A stretch of 64,000 bases of DNA from Bacteroidia bacterium (lineage in GTDB: Bacteria > Bacteroidota > Bacteroidia > Cytophagales > Cyclobacteriaceae), in NCBI GenBank assembly GCA_030425425.1, contig JAUIAO010000009.1, forward strand, positions 62,001 through 126,000, read 5' to 3'. The position numbers were made by a program, and so were the translations under genes. Position 1 is the stretch's first letter, and each line of letters begins with the position of its first letter. Below the pieces are notes generated by a model. That model worked only from the letters and a program-made list of their open reading frames with translations. It was not told where the DNA came from and did not search any database. Positions 37,121-45,848 of this stretch are shown here, piece after piece.

Positions 37121-38389
37121 TTATACTTTCTCCTTGATAATGAACCTGGTACCTTGCTCATCACTTAATATTTCCAATTCACCATTCATGGCATTTACAA
37201 ATGTATCTATGAGCATCATACCAAAGCTACCCTGATTGATCGATCTGATATCGAAACCTGAGCCATTATCTCCAATCTCTATTAATCCACCATCTTCAGA
37301 AATCTGAATAAAAAAATGATTTTCCCTCCCTATTTTAAAAGCATGCTTGGCACTGTTCATGTAAATTTCGGAGATCACCAAACCAAAATTCAATGCATTG
37401 TCTGGAAGAAAAGTGATTTTTTCATTGATATCAATTCTGGTATTTACATCCAAATCATCATCGATAACAGAACTCAAGGAATTGATAATTTCATAAACGA
37501 AATGCTTAATATTTACTTTTTCTCCGACATCAGATTGAAGAAGTTTATCATGCAGTTTTGAGATGGACAAAATTCGCATTGCCACTGGCTTAATGGATCG
37601 ACTGGTTTCTGGAGGCAAAGATCTTAGCCTCAAATCCAGCATATTTAAGATCACCTGAAGATTATTTTTAATTCGATGGTGAGTTTCTACAAACATCTGT
37701 TTGTTCAAGTCCAGTTGATTTTTCAACTCAAGCTCATACTTCTTACGGGTTTCTATTTCCAGCGCCAGCTGTTTATTGACCTCATTTAGTTCCTGGGTCC
37801 GAACCTCCACTAAGCGCTTCAATTCTTCAGGGCCTTTTAATGACAATAATCTACCTGATTCTATCACAGCAGCCACCAATGTACTGAAACTTATAGCAGC
37901 TGTAAAAACTTTGACAAGTATGAGCAAATTGTAAACAGGGTACCAAAAAATGATGGCATCTAGTAGATGTGTGATTCCACAGAAAAGAATGAAAAAAGAA
38001 AACAGCCACAGCAAAACTCGAAAAGGAATATATTTTGATTTCCTTCTTTGAAGCACGAATATCAAATAAGATGGAATACCAAAATATGAAAGAAAAGTGA
38101 TGATATCAGCGATCACAAAAGTCCAGCCTTCGAAACCAGTCCAGCTTCCACAATACCATCTCGCCGGTCTGCCAGAGACTTTGAGAAGATTACTAAAAAA
38201 ACTATTGAGTTCACCTAATGGGCTGCCTGGAATGGGTGGTTTAGAAACACATAAACCACTAAAACAAACAGTATCATTGGGATAAAAAATGGTCAATACT
38301 AATCCGCTACCAAGAATAAGCAGAATCAATAGTAAAGTTATAAGAAACGGTACGCGTAGTTTTAATGGAGAAAAGAATTCTCGTGTCAT
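37121..38389 (-). CDS. Ethylene-receptor-type sensor histidine kinase
   Basis: The 422-residue protein has a first membrane helix (~13-36), a short extracytoplasmic segment with Cys42, Cys47 and Cys80, three more helices (~90-178), a coiled coil (~185-230), and HisKA_2/HATPase domains (ETHHRIKNNLQVILNM, His237-238). The three-helix block matches the ethylene-binding domain of plant ETR1: Asp95, Tyr102, Ile105 and Pro106 have the same spacing as ETR1 Asp25, Tyr32, Ile35 and Pro36. Cys137 and His141 (FCGITHL) match the copper ligands Cys65 and His69. RWYCGSWTGFEGW before helix 2 resembles the cyanobacterial relative. Copper-dependent ethylene or small-molecule sensing is inferred. No response regulator lies nearby. 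Confidence 0.82.
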   Translation of the reverse strand: MTREFFSPLKLRVPFLITLLLILLILGSGLVLTIFYPNDTVCFSGLCVSKPPIPGSPLGELNSFFSNLLKVSGRPARWYCGSWTGFEGWTFVIADIITFLSYFGIPSYLIFVLQRRKSKYIPFRVLLWLFSFFILFCGITHLLDAIIFWYPVYNLLILVKVFTAAISFSTLVAAVIESGRLLSLKGPEELKRLVEVRTQELNEVNKQLALEIETRKKYELELKNQLDLNKQMFVETHHRIKNNLQVILNMLDLRLRSLPPETSRSIKPVAMRILSISKLHDKLLQSDVGEKVNIKHFVYEIINSLSSVIDDDLDVNTRIDINEKITFLPDNALNFGLVISEIYMNSAKHAFKIGRENHFFIQISEDGGLIEIGDNGSGFDIRSINQGSFGMMLIDTFVNAMNGELEILSDEQGTRFIIKEKV

Positions 38390-38456
38390 AGCTGGGTAAT
38401 TAGTTGTAGGTAATTGTAAACTAATGACTAAACCCTACGAATACAAAAAATATAAA

Positions 38457-38481
38457 ACCTTCTCCCGAAACGAGAGAAGGT
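38457..38481 (-). terminator. Intrinsic terminator of the korAB operon
   Basis: ACCTTCTC at 38457-38464 and GAGAAGGT at 38474-38481 form an eight-base hairpin. On the minus strand a T-rich run follows. It lies about 130 bases after the korB stop and upstream of the kinase, so it probably ends the korAB transcript. Confidence 0.7.
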
Positions 38482-38612
38482 CAATAAACAAGTGTTATGA
38501 ATTAGACTTGAACATTCCATTCAAAAAAATGTCCTAAATGGAGAGAATGAAATGTTCAAGAAAATCTCATGAGCCATAGAAAACCTACAACTCACAAAAC
38601 GAACTTGTAATG

Positions 38613-39659
38613 CTAATTTACTTCCCAGTGATCATCACCGAGTAGTAGTTCTTCCAGTGTACCTTCACCTTGTACTTCTTTAGCGTAGGCTATCTGATCT
38701 GTTACTCTTTCATCATAAGGCTTCTTATCCAATGCTAAGAACACTCCAACTGGATGAGGTAATTCTGGATCATCATCCATACCAGCAAGAATATAAGCCA
38801 AAGTGCTGTCAGTCTCATCATGCACCAGCAAATCATTAATCGAATACTCATCGCCCAAAGTCACCGCTTTGAGTTTGAATCCATCGAGAATGATTCCTTT
38901 GTCATGTTCTTTACCAAACACCAAAGGCTTGCCGTGTTCCAGATTGACTGTATTGTCGTCTCTCACGTCTTTCTTTGTGAAATCGTCGAAAGCTTCGTCA
39001 TTGAAAATCAAGCAGTTAGTCAACAATTCCACGAATGAGAATCCTTTGTGACGAGCCGCTCTTTCGATCAAATACTGAATATGGAATCTGTCCTTATCAT
39101 ACCCACGAGCTACAAAAGGCGCCCCACTGGCAATCGCCATATGAACAGGATTAAATGGTGTCTCTAACACTCCAAGTGGAGAGGTCTTAGTCACCTGACC
39201 CTGCTTGGAGGTCGGGGAATACTGCCCTTTTGTCAAACTGTAAATCTCGTTGTTGAACATCAACACATTCAAATCCACATTTCTCCTGCAACCATGTATG
39301 AAGTGATTTCCACCGATACTCATATTGTCACCATCACCAGTCACTACCCATACGGATAGATCCGGTCTGGAAACTTTCAATCCTGAGGCTATCGCTATTG
39401 GTCGTCCGTGAATACCATGAAAGCCATAAGTCTCCATGTAATATGGGAATCGGCCAGAGCAACCAATGCCCGATACGAAAGCAATTTTTTCTTTTGGCAC
39501 ACCCAGGTCAGGCATGAATTTCTGAACCGGGTAGAGCACAGAATATGCTCCACATCCCAAACACCACCTCACATCATTGTCCGGTTTAAAATCCTTGGCA
39601 GTCAACTGAGAACCACCATTGGTATCCATTTGTGTGAATTGATCAATTATAGTGCTCAT
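38613..39659 (-). CDS. korB: 2-oxoacid:ferredoxin oxidoreductase beta subunit
   Basis: The beta subunit binds thiamine diphosphate and an iron-sulfur cluster and, with the alpha subunit, converts a 2-oxoacid (commonly 2-oxoglutarate) plus CoA to acyl-CoA, CO2 and reduced ferredoxin. RWCLGCGAYSVL carries the Cys ligands. VVTGDGDNMSIGGNHFIHGCRRN is the ThDP-binding GDG...N motif, and YSLTKGQYSPTS is the conserved loop. At 348 residues it matches the family. Its start overlaps the stop of the alpha-subunit gene by four bases. No separate delta or ferredoxin gene is present. 2-Oxoglutarate is the likely substrate, but a related 2-oxoacid cannot be excluded. Confidence 0.88.
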   Translation of the reverse strand: MSTIIDQFTQMDTNGGSQLTAKDFKPDNDVRWCLGCGAYSVLYPVQKFMPDLGVPKEKIAFVSGIGCSGRFPYYMETYGFHGIHGRPIAIASGLKVSRPDLSVWVVTGDGDNMSIGGNHFIHGCRRNVDLNVLMFNNEIYSLTKGQYSPTSKQGQVTKTSPLGVLETPFNPVHMAIASGAPFVARGYDKDRFHIQYLIERAARHKGFSFVELLTNCLIFNDEAFDDFTKKDVRDDNTVNLEHGKPLVFGKEHDKGIILDGFKLKAVTLGDEYSINDLLVHDETDSTLAYILAGMDDDPELPHPVGVFLALDKKPYDERVTDQIAYAKEVQGEGTLEELLLGDDHWEVN

Positions 39660-41503
39660 GACATTACCTCCTCTCCTACTAGGATTTCTTTTACTTTATT
39701 TTCGATTTCAGAAGCCTTAAATGGCTGTCCCTGTACTTTGTTGAACCCGATGATATCCCTGAGATATTGCGCCTGAAGCACCATTTTCAACTGACCTGTA
39801 TTCATCTCTGGCAACAAGATATTTCTATAGTTTGCCAATACATTTCCAAGATTTTTAGGGAATGGATTCATATGCTTCAGATGCAGATGTGCCACATCAT
39901 ACCCTTCTTCAGTCAACCGATCCATGGCCGTGGTGATTGCACCTTTGGTACTTCCCCAACCTACAATCAACAATTCTCCTGACTCTGGCCCAGTGACTGT
40001 TGCATCAGGAATGTCATTCTGAATTCCCTGGATTTTTCTCTGTCTGATATCAGTCATTTTCTGGTGGTTGGCTGCATCATAGCTCACTTTACCAGATCCG
40101 TCCTGTTTCTCCAAACCACCAATTCTGTGCTCCAGACCCTTCATACCCGGGAATACCCATGGTCTCACCAAAGTCTCAGGATCACGCATATATGGCTGGA
40201 AGTTTTCTTTATCCACTTCCAGATTTTTCACCAAACTTGGCAATTCTGCTGGACTAGGAATTTTCCATGGCTCAGTACTTTGGCCAATGTATCCATCGGT
40301 CAGGAGTAAAACTGGAGTCATGTATTTCAATGCCAGTCGAGCGGCCTCAATGGTCATGTCAAAGCAATCCGACGGTGAAGATGCTGCAATGACAGGCATA
40401 GGAGCTTCTCCGTGTCTTCCAAACAATGCCTGATTCAAATCTGATTGCTCAGGTTTTGTAGGCATACCAGTACTTGGCCCTGCTCTCATCACATCTACTA
40501 CGATCAGCGGAAGCTCAGTCATCACCGCCAAACCTAACGCCTCAGTTTTCAAAGACAAACCCGGACCAGAAGTGGTGGTAACAGAAAGATAGCCACCATA
40601 AGAAGCACCAATAGCACTGGTAATACCAGCTATCTCATCTTCAGCCTGAAGGTGTTTTACGCCATATTTTTTGTAACTGGAAATATACTGAAGAATCTCA
40701 GTAGCTGGTGTGATTGGGTATGAACCCAGAAAAAGTGGCAGCTCAGCTTTACGTGAAGCTGCAACCAATCCAATAGCTACTGCCTGGTTTCCTGCGATAT
40801 TTCGGTAGTTTCCGGGTTCGAAATGTTTGTTACCAACTTCAAATTGCGTTTCAACAATATTTTGTTGCTCCGCATATTCCCATCCCAGTTGCAATACGCT
40901 TGTATTGGCTTTTAGTGCTTCTTCATTCTTTCTGAATTTCTTTTCCAGCCAGTTGACAGTAGAACTCATATTGAGATCTATCAACCAATAGACAATTCCA
41001 AGAGCGAGGAAGTTTTTGGACTTTTTCAAGGTCTTTGGAGGAAAACCATGTTCTTTTAGCTTAGCACGAGCTTCACCCACCATATCCAAGGCAATAACCT
41101 TGAAATCTGCCAGTTCATCAGTATCAATAGGACTTTGCTCATATTCAGCTAGCTTGAGATTTCGCTTATCAAATCCATCAAGATTAGCTATAATGATTCC
41201 TCCTTTTTTCAAATTGGGAAGGTTCACTTTCAAAGATGAAGCATTCATTGCGACAAGCAAATCAATCTCATCTCCATGAGTAGAAATATCCTTGCTACCT
41301 AATCTCAATTGATAAGCACTTACACCATACAATGTACCTTCAGGGGCGCGAATTTCAGAAGGGAAATCCGGGAACGTAATCAAGTCAATCCCTGTGCTTG
41401 CCAGTGCGTCCGAAAACTTCTTACCAACAAGCTGCATTCCGTCACCGGAATCGCCAGCAAAGCGAACGGTGAGTTCAGAAATTTTAGTTTTTGTTAATTC
41501 CAT
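39656..41503 (-). CDS. korA: 2-oxoacid:ferredoxin oxidoreductase alpha subunit (fused gamma-alpha)
   Basis: The start is set at 41503 (MELTKTKISELTVRFAGDSG). The ORF extends upstream to 41638, but that 45-residue extension does not look like protein sequence of this family. An N-terminal gamma-like domain (~1-190, GDSGDGMQLVGKKFSDAL) precedes the alpha pyrimidine-binding domain (LFLGSYPITPATEILQYIS) and a C-terminal transketolase-like domain (LLIVGWGSTKGA). It couples translationally to korB through the ATGA overlap. It is the standard fused subunit of Bacteroidota 2-oxoacid oxidoreductases, which drive the TCA cycle with ferredoxin. Confidence 0.88.
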   Translation of the reverse strand: MELTKTKISELTVRFAGDSGDGMQLVGKKFSDALASTGIDLITFPDFPSEIRAPEGTLYGVSAYQLRLGSKDISTHGDEIDLLVAMNASSLKVNLPNLKKGGIIIANLDGFDKRNLKLAEYEQSPIDTDELADFKVIALDMVGEARAKLKEHGFPPKTLKKSKNFLALGIVYWLIDLNMSSTVNWLEKKFRKNEEALKANTSVLQLGWEYAEQQNIVETQFEVGNKHFEPGNYRNIAGNQAVAIGLVAASRKAELPLFLGSYPITPATEILQYISSYKKYGVKHLQAEDEIAGITSAIGASYGGYLSVTTTSGPGLSLKTEALGLAVMTELPLIVVDVMRAGPSTGMPTKPEQSDLNQALFGRHGEAPMPVIAASSPSDCFDMTIEAARLALKYMTPVLLLTDGYIGQSTEPWKIPSPAELPSLVKNLEVDKENFQPYMRDPETLVRPWVFPGMKGLEHRIGGLEKQDGSGKVSYDAANHQKMTDIRQRKIQGIQNDIPDATVTGPESGELLIVGWGSTKGAITTAMDRLTEEGYDVAHLHLKHMNPFPKNLGNVLANYRNILLPEMNTGQLKMVLQAQYLRDIIGFNKVQGQPFKASEIENKVKEILVGEEVMS

Positions 41504-41574
41504 AATACTTGTTATTTGGGTCCACCTTCCAAAAAAAATCATGCAGAAGGTCGTTAGGTATCCCATAGGTATAA

Positions 41575-41592
41575 ATTCATTCAGATATGAAT
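41575..41592. promoter_or_regulatory. Inverted repeat upstream of korA
   Basis: ATTCAT, six-base spacer, ATGAAT, about 70-90 bases upstream of the chosen korA start on the minus strand. It is a weak candidate operator for the korAB promoter. Confidence 0.25.
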
Positions 41593-41738
41593 TATGACTT
41601 AGGTTAGGAGACAAACTAACATTTGTACAATTGATCATATATCATGATTCGCACCTGACAATGATCAGTTTATTATGTATCAATTATTACAATAGATTTG
41701 AGAAACCCAGGTCTATTGAACAAATTCAAAGGTTTTAG

Positions 41739-41767
41739 AACTGATTTTAATATCATTAAAATCAGTT
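41739..41767. promoter_or_regulatory. Perfect 13-base palindrome upstream of the octaheme cytochrome
   Basis: AACTGATTTTAAT at 41739-41751 and ATTAAAATCAGTT at 41755-41767 form a perfect inverted repeat with a three-base loop (ATC), followed by three T. It ends 21 bases before the ATG of the cytochrome gene. No plus-strand gene precedes it within 285 bases, so an operator or 5' leader hairpin is more likely than a terminator. Confidence 0.55.
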
Positions 41768-41788
41768 TTTGCCCTAGCTTAGCTTTTA

Positions 41789-44008
41789 ATGAAATTTCAC
41801 ACCCAAATACTTCAAGTTTTCTGTTTGCTTATCCTATTGATCCTGATCAATTGTAATCCTTCTGCCAAAAAAGTGGAGTTGAATGCTGACCATAAGATTC
41901 CAATGTTAGCACAATCTTCATTTGTAGGAAGTGAATCTTGTAAAGAGTGTCATGAGAAAGAATATCAGAGCTGGATGGGATCTCACCATCAGCTGGCTAT
42001 GCAAGAAGCTAATCAGCAGACAGTACTTGCCAACTTTAATACCGAGGTAGAGTTCAATGGAGTAAAAAGCACATTCTTTGCTGACTCTGGAAATTACTAT
42101 GTGAAAACAGCTGGTAAAACGGGAGAAATACAGGACTTCAAAATCATCTACACTTTTGGTGTAACACCACTTCAGCAATACATTGCGGAATTTCCGGATG
42201 GTTCATATCAATGCCTGCAAACTGCCTGGGATTCTGAAAAGGATCAGTGGTTTGATCTGCAACCAAACCTTGAAATCGAACCTGGAGAATGGCTCCACTG
42301 GACAGGAAATGCAATGAAATGGAATACAGCTTGTGCAGATTGTCATTCTACCAATGTCCACAAAAACTTCAATCCTTCTAACGATTCCTATAATACTACC
42401 TATTCAGAAATAACCGTAGGCTGTGAGTCTTGCCATGGTCCGGCCTGCGCTCATGTACGTCATTACGAAAAAGAGCTCAAAGGTACCCCTCCTGAGATGT
42501 ATATGTCAGGATTGGAGCAACAAAAAGAGTTGGTTCAGAAATGTGCAAGGTGTCATTCCAGACGCACACAGATTACCTCATTTTTCAATTATGACGGACA
42601 CTTTCTGGATCATTACGAGCCGCAGTTGATCACCTCTCCTACTTATGAAACCGATGGTCAGATTCTGGATGAGGACTATGTATATGGATCATTCATGCAG
42701 AGCAAAATGTACCATGAGGGAGTATCATGCAAAGACTGCCATGACATGCACAGCACGAAACGAAAAATGGAAGGCAATCAGCTCTGTATGCAGTGTCACA
42801 AACCACAATACGATTCCAAGCAACATCACTTCCATGAAATGGACACGGAAGCCTCCCAATGCATCAACTGTCACATGACCGGGAGATACTACATGGGCAA
42901 TGACTTTCGCAGAGATCATAGTTTCAGAGTACCGAGACCTGACCAAAGTGATCAATTCAGCACGCCAAATGCTTGCAATGGCTGTCACGATGATCAATCT
43001 ACACACTGGGCGTCTGAAAAAGTAAAAGAATGGTATGGAGACAAAAGAGCAGATCATTTTTCAGACCACTTGCTGAAGGGGTTTGCAGGTGATAAGAATG
43101 AACTTTTCTATCTACTAGATAATCAGAAATACCCGGATATAGCCAGAGCTTCTGCCCTGTCCTATCTCACATCGATGGTGGCACCTGATGATCTTGACAA
43201 AATTGCGAAGTATTTGAAGGACACTTCAGCACTTGTACGAAATGAAGCGGTGAAAGTAATTGGTTTGAACCAATCTCCCGAAATTGGTGCCCCACTGCTT
43301 AGAAAATTGCTCGATGATCCCGTAAGAATGGTAAGGATCACTGCAGCTGAGAAATTGAACCTGTGGGGACAGGCAGAGCCTGAGAATCCAGACTTTACCA
43401 AAGCCAATGAGGAGAATCGTGAAATGCTTGACATGATTGCTGATTTCCCTGGTGGGCAGCAACGTATCGCTGAGCTTTCACAGGCAAAGGGTGACATTCC
43501 AAAGGCAATAGCAGCCTATGAGAAAGCACTGGAAATAGACAATTACAACAACACCATTCGCATGAACCTGGCCTTGCTGCTCTACCAAACCGGAGATGCC
43601 AGCAGCGCAGAAAACCTTTACCTCAAAGTGATCAATCAGGAACCGCAGGTCAGCTATCCATACTACATGCTGGGCCTGCTCTACAATGAACAAAGCCAAC
43701 CACAGAAAGCACAAGGGTTCATGAAGCAGGCGTGTAATAAGGAGCCTTACATTGACAGGGCGTTTTACAACTATTCAATTATGCTACAGCAAGCTAATCA
43801 GCATCAGAAATCTATTTCTATCATTCAAAAAGGACTGAATCGTGGTGGACAAAATCAACCAGACCTACAGTACATGAAGCTACTAGCCGAGATGAAACTA
43901 AAGCAATGGAAAGATGCAAAGGCCACAGCTGAACTACTAGTGGAATTGACGAATGGTGATCCAAGATTTGTGCAGATTTTGGAGGAATTTGAGGGCAGGT
44001 TGCAGTAG
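41789..44008 (+). CDS. Octaheme c-type cytochrome with HEAT and TPR repeats, lipoprotein
   Basis: The 739-residue protein is a lipoprotein (LILINC). It has eight CxxCH haem motifs (CKECH, CADCH, CESCH, CARCH, CKDCH, CMQCH, CINCH, CNGCH) spread over ~residues 50-400. The pattern resembles the cytochrome c554-type multihaem group. Residues ~430-560 contain HEAT-like repeats (VAPDDLDKIAKYLKD, SALVRNEAVKVIG), and ~565-735 hold TPRs (GDIPKAIAAYEKALEID). The combination suggests a surface or periplasmic electron-transfer protein with a protein-binding tail. The partner oxidoreductase is not in the window. It is transcribed divergently from korAB. Confidence 0.85.
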   Translation: MKFHTQILQVFCLLILLILINCNPSAKKVELNADHKIPMLAQSSFVGSESCKECHEKEYQSWMGSHHQLAMQEANQQTVLANFNTEVEFNGVKSTFFADSGNYYVKTAGKTGEIQDFKIIYTFGVTPLQQYIAEFPDGSYQCLQTAWDSEKDQWFDLQPNLEIEPGEWLHWTGNAMKWNTACADCHSTNVHKNFNPSNDSYNTTYSEITVGCESCHGPACAHVRHYEKELKGTPPEMYMSGLEQQKELVQKCARCHSRRTQITSFFNYDGHFLDHYEPQLITSPTYETDGQILDEDYVYGSFMQSKMYHEGVSCKDCHDMHSTKRKMEGNQLCMQCHKPQYDSKQHHFHEMDTEASQCINCHMTGRYYMGNDFRRDHSFRVPRPDQSDQFSTPNACNGCHDDQSTHWASEKVKEWYGDKRADHFSDHLLKGFAGDKNELFYLLDNQKYPDIARASALSYLTSMVAPDDLDKIAKYLKDTSALVRNEAVKVIGLNQSPEIGAPLLRKLLDDPVRMVRITAAEKLNLWGQAEPENPDFTKANEENREMLDMIADFPGGQQRIAELSQAKGDIPKAIAAYEKALEIDNYNNTIRMNLALLLYQTGDASSAENLYLKVINQEPQVSYPYYMLGLLYNEQSQPQKAQGFMKQACNKEPYIDRAFYNYSIMLQQANQHQKSISIIQKGLNRGGQNQPDLQYMKLLAEMKLKQWKDAKATAELLVELTNGDPRFVQILEEFEGRLQ

Positions 44009-44074
44009 GTGAAAATCAGAATTCGATCAAAACAAAAGGTTATTCAAAATAGAATTCAGTGAACTAAAATCAAA

Positions 44075-44359
44075 TTGGAACTTCTAATAATTACGCTAAT
44101 TATTTGGTGGGTTAAATCATTATTTCAATGGGAATACATGAAAACTCAAGACAAAAGCCTTAACAAATATGGATCATTAATTGACTTTCAATTAAGAGGC
44201 CCGAAGAAGGATTTTGAAAAAACAATATATATCATGTTCGTATTTCCAACTTTCGTTAATTCAAAATCTAAAAATGGGATTTATTTGAATATAGTATCAA
44301 TCATTTATCTCCTAGCCATAATGATTTTGGCTTATGTAGTGATCAGAGATTCCATTTAG
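44075..44359 (+). CDS. Small hypothetical membrane protein
   Basis: A 94-residue ORF with a TTG start has a hydrophobic N-terminus (ELLIITLIIWWVKSLF) and a C-terminal membrane helix (VSIIYLLAIMILAYVVI). The middle is charged. I do not recognise a family. It lies 66 bases after the cytochrome gene on the same strand. The TTG start and small size make it uncertain; an internal ATG at 44138 is an alternative. Confidence 0.4.
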   Translation: MELLIITLIIWWVKSLFQWEYMKTQDKSLNKYGSLIDFQLRGPKKDFEKTIYIMFVFPTFVNSKSKNGIYLNIVSIIYLLAIMILAYVVIRDSI

Positions 44360-44407
44360 CGATTTCAATAGGCCTTATATTAGATCAAACAAAAAGCAGG
44401 AATTACC

Positions 44408-44614
44408 TTATAGCTCATTCAAAAAATCTTCAATTGGCTGCTTTGGAAGCTTGCCTTCTTGCATTTGTTTCACCTGATGTAAACTTTGTTGAAGTCCTTC
44501 CAAAGCTTCAATCACTTCTTCTGAATCTTCCACCTTCACATAGTCCAAGGTCTTGATAAACTCAATGAAAGTATCAAACTTATTATCGGCAATATTTAAT
44601 GTCAGCTGTTTCAT
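44408..44614 (-). CDS. Antitoxin-like small protein without partner
   Basis: The 68-residue acidic/helical protein (MKQLTLNIADNKFDTFIEFIKTL...) has the layout of small antitoxins: an N-terminal strand-like MKQLTLNI and a helical, acidic C-terminus ending EDFLNEL. Such proteins usually precede a RelE/ParE-type toxin gene. Here, downstream of its stop on the minus strand, only ~50 bases precede the opposite-strand ORF, so there is no toxin. It may be a solitary remnant or a chromosomal antitoxin. Function is inference. Confidence 0.5.
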   Translation of the reverse strand: MKQLTLNIADNKFDTFIEFIKTLDYVKVEDSEEVIEALEGLQQSLHQVKQMQEGKLPKQPIEDFLNEL

Positions 44615-44716
44615 GTTTCCAATTTTTCTATTCCAAAATTAGTGAATTAACACAACAGAATGGCGAGGATACAATACTTATGCTCGATGTTCAAGCACAG
44701 AGCCAATCCTGTTTTA

Positions 44717-44734
44717 TCACTCCGAGACGAGTGA
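44717..44734. repeat. Inverted repeat TCACTC-N6-GAGTGA
   Basis: A perfect six-base inverted repeat with CGAGAC spacer lies 57 bases upstream of the AlkD-like gene. It could be a REP-like or regulatory hairpin; nothing more can be said. Confidence 0.3.
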
Positions 44735-44790
44735 GCAGATTTTACCTCCGACACATCATTTGGAAACAGACTTTGGGTTAATTTGATAAC

Positions 44791-45462
44791 ATGGAAGAAT
44801 ATCTCAGGGAACTCAGAAAGGAATTTGAAGCTCACAGAAATGAGGAATACGCAAAGCAGCAGTCTGCATATATGCGTTACAAATTCATATTTTTCGGTTT
44901 CAATTCCACTCTAAGACGCGAGATCGCAAAGCCTTTTCTTGATAAAAACTACCTACCTGATAAAGCTGAATTTCATCCAATCATTCAAGCTCTTTGGGAA
45001 ATGCCACAGAGGGACTATCAAATGTTTGCGTTGGACTTTATGAAGCGCTATGTCCGCAAAATAGAAGAATCCGATATGGAAATCTTCGAATACACCATTA
45101 CCCATAAAAGCTGGTGGGATACTGTAGATTTCATTGCTGCAACGATGTTAGGTGCATACTTCAAAAAATTCCCCGAACTACGACAACAGTATGTTGATAA
45201 GTGGCTGTCTTCTGGCGACATTTGGCTACAGCGATCCGCATTGCTTTTTCAGCTCAAATACAAGGAAGAGTTTGACACATCGCTGCTCACCTATACCATC
45301 AAGCCTTTACTGGGCTCCAAAGAGTTTTTCATCAACAAAGCCATAGGCTGGATGCTGCGACAATACGGAAAATCAAACCCCGATTGGGTGATAAACTACG
45401 TGAAGGAAACACCCGAATTGGCCAACCTGAGCAAGAGGGAAGCTTTGAAGCACTTGGGTTAA
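44791..45462 (+). CDS. DNA alkylation repair protein (AlkD-like)
   Basis: The 223-residue protein is an all-helical HEAT-like repeat protein of the AlkC/AlkD group of DNA glycosylases, which remove alkylated purines without base flipping. Family signatures are YMRYKFIFFGFNSTLRREI at the N-terminus, THKSWWDTVDFIA (conserved Trp-Trp-Asp) and WLQRSALLFQL. The length matches AlkD (~220-230). Its 3' end overlaps the convergent HEPN gene by four bases, so both stop codons are shared sequence. Repair function is family-based. Confidence 0.85.
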   Translation: MEEYLRELRKEFEAHRNEEYAKQQSAYMRYKFIFFGFNSTLRREIAKPFLDKNYLPDKAEFHPIIQALWEMPQRDYQMFALDFMKRYVRKIEESDMEIFEYTITHKSWWDTVDFIAATMLGAYFKKFPELRQQYVDKWLSSGDIWLQRSALLFQLKYKEEFDTSLLTYTIKPLLGSKEFFINKAIGWMLRQYGKSNPDWVINYVKETPELANLSKREALKHLG

Positions 45463-45848
45463 TTCGAAATCATTGATTCAATTAGATCAATCAAGTCTTT
45501 TACAGGTTCCATATAAGGCTTTACCTTTTCCTCTGTAAAATCGAACAGATCTGAATAATCACCTTTTTGCCTCCAGGTGAAAAGTTGAGAATACACCTTT
45601 CCATAATCCAATGCTATTTTTTCTGAAGCGATAAAGTATTTAGAAAAATTAGACTTTGTTCCATTATGTGTCGTGGGACTCAAGTCATGAGCAAGTAGCA
45701 AAGCCGAAACTGCATAAAACGCAGCATAGTATAACCTATTAATTGCCGAATTATATCTTTTATGCTCAATTAAAATCAGAGCATCCTGATGCGTTTCATA
45801 TGCACGTGCCATACGATAGCTTATCAAGTCTTTCTTGGAACCTGTCAT
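45459..45848 (-). CDS. HEPN-domain protein, probable toxin of HEPN/MNT pair
   Basis: The 129-residue helical protein has the HEPN pattern (LIEHKRYNSAINRLYYAAFYAVSALL) and a following acidic/helical part. HEPN toxins are usually RNases neutralised by a partner nucleotidyltransferase. Its ATG overlaps the stop of the MNT gene by four bases (ATGA), so translation is coupled. The variant RNase motif RxxxxH is not obvious to me. Activity as a toxin is inferred from gene order. It also overlaps the 3' end of the AlkD-like gene. Confidence 0.75.
   Translation of the reverse strand: MTGSKKDLISYRMARAYETHQDALILIEHKRYNSAINRLYYAAFYAVSALLLAHDLSPTTHNGTKSNFSKYFIASEKIALDYGKVYSQLFTWRQKGDYSDLFDFTEEKVKPYMEPVKDLIDLIESMISN

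Noticed and set aside
41504-41638. Long N-terminal extension of korA
   Set aside because: The 45 residues do not resemble the family and the internal ATG at 41503 gives the typical gamma-domain start.
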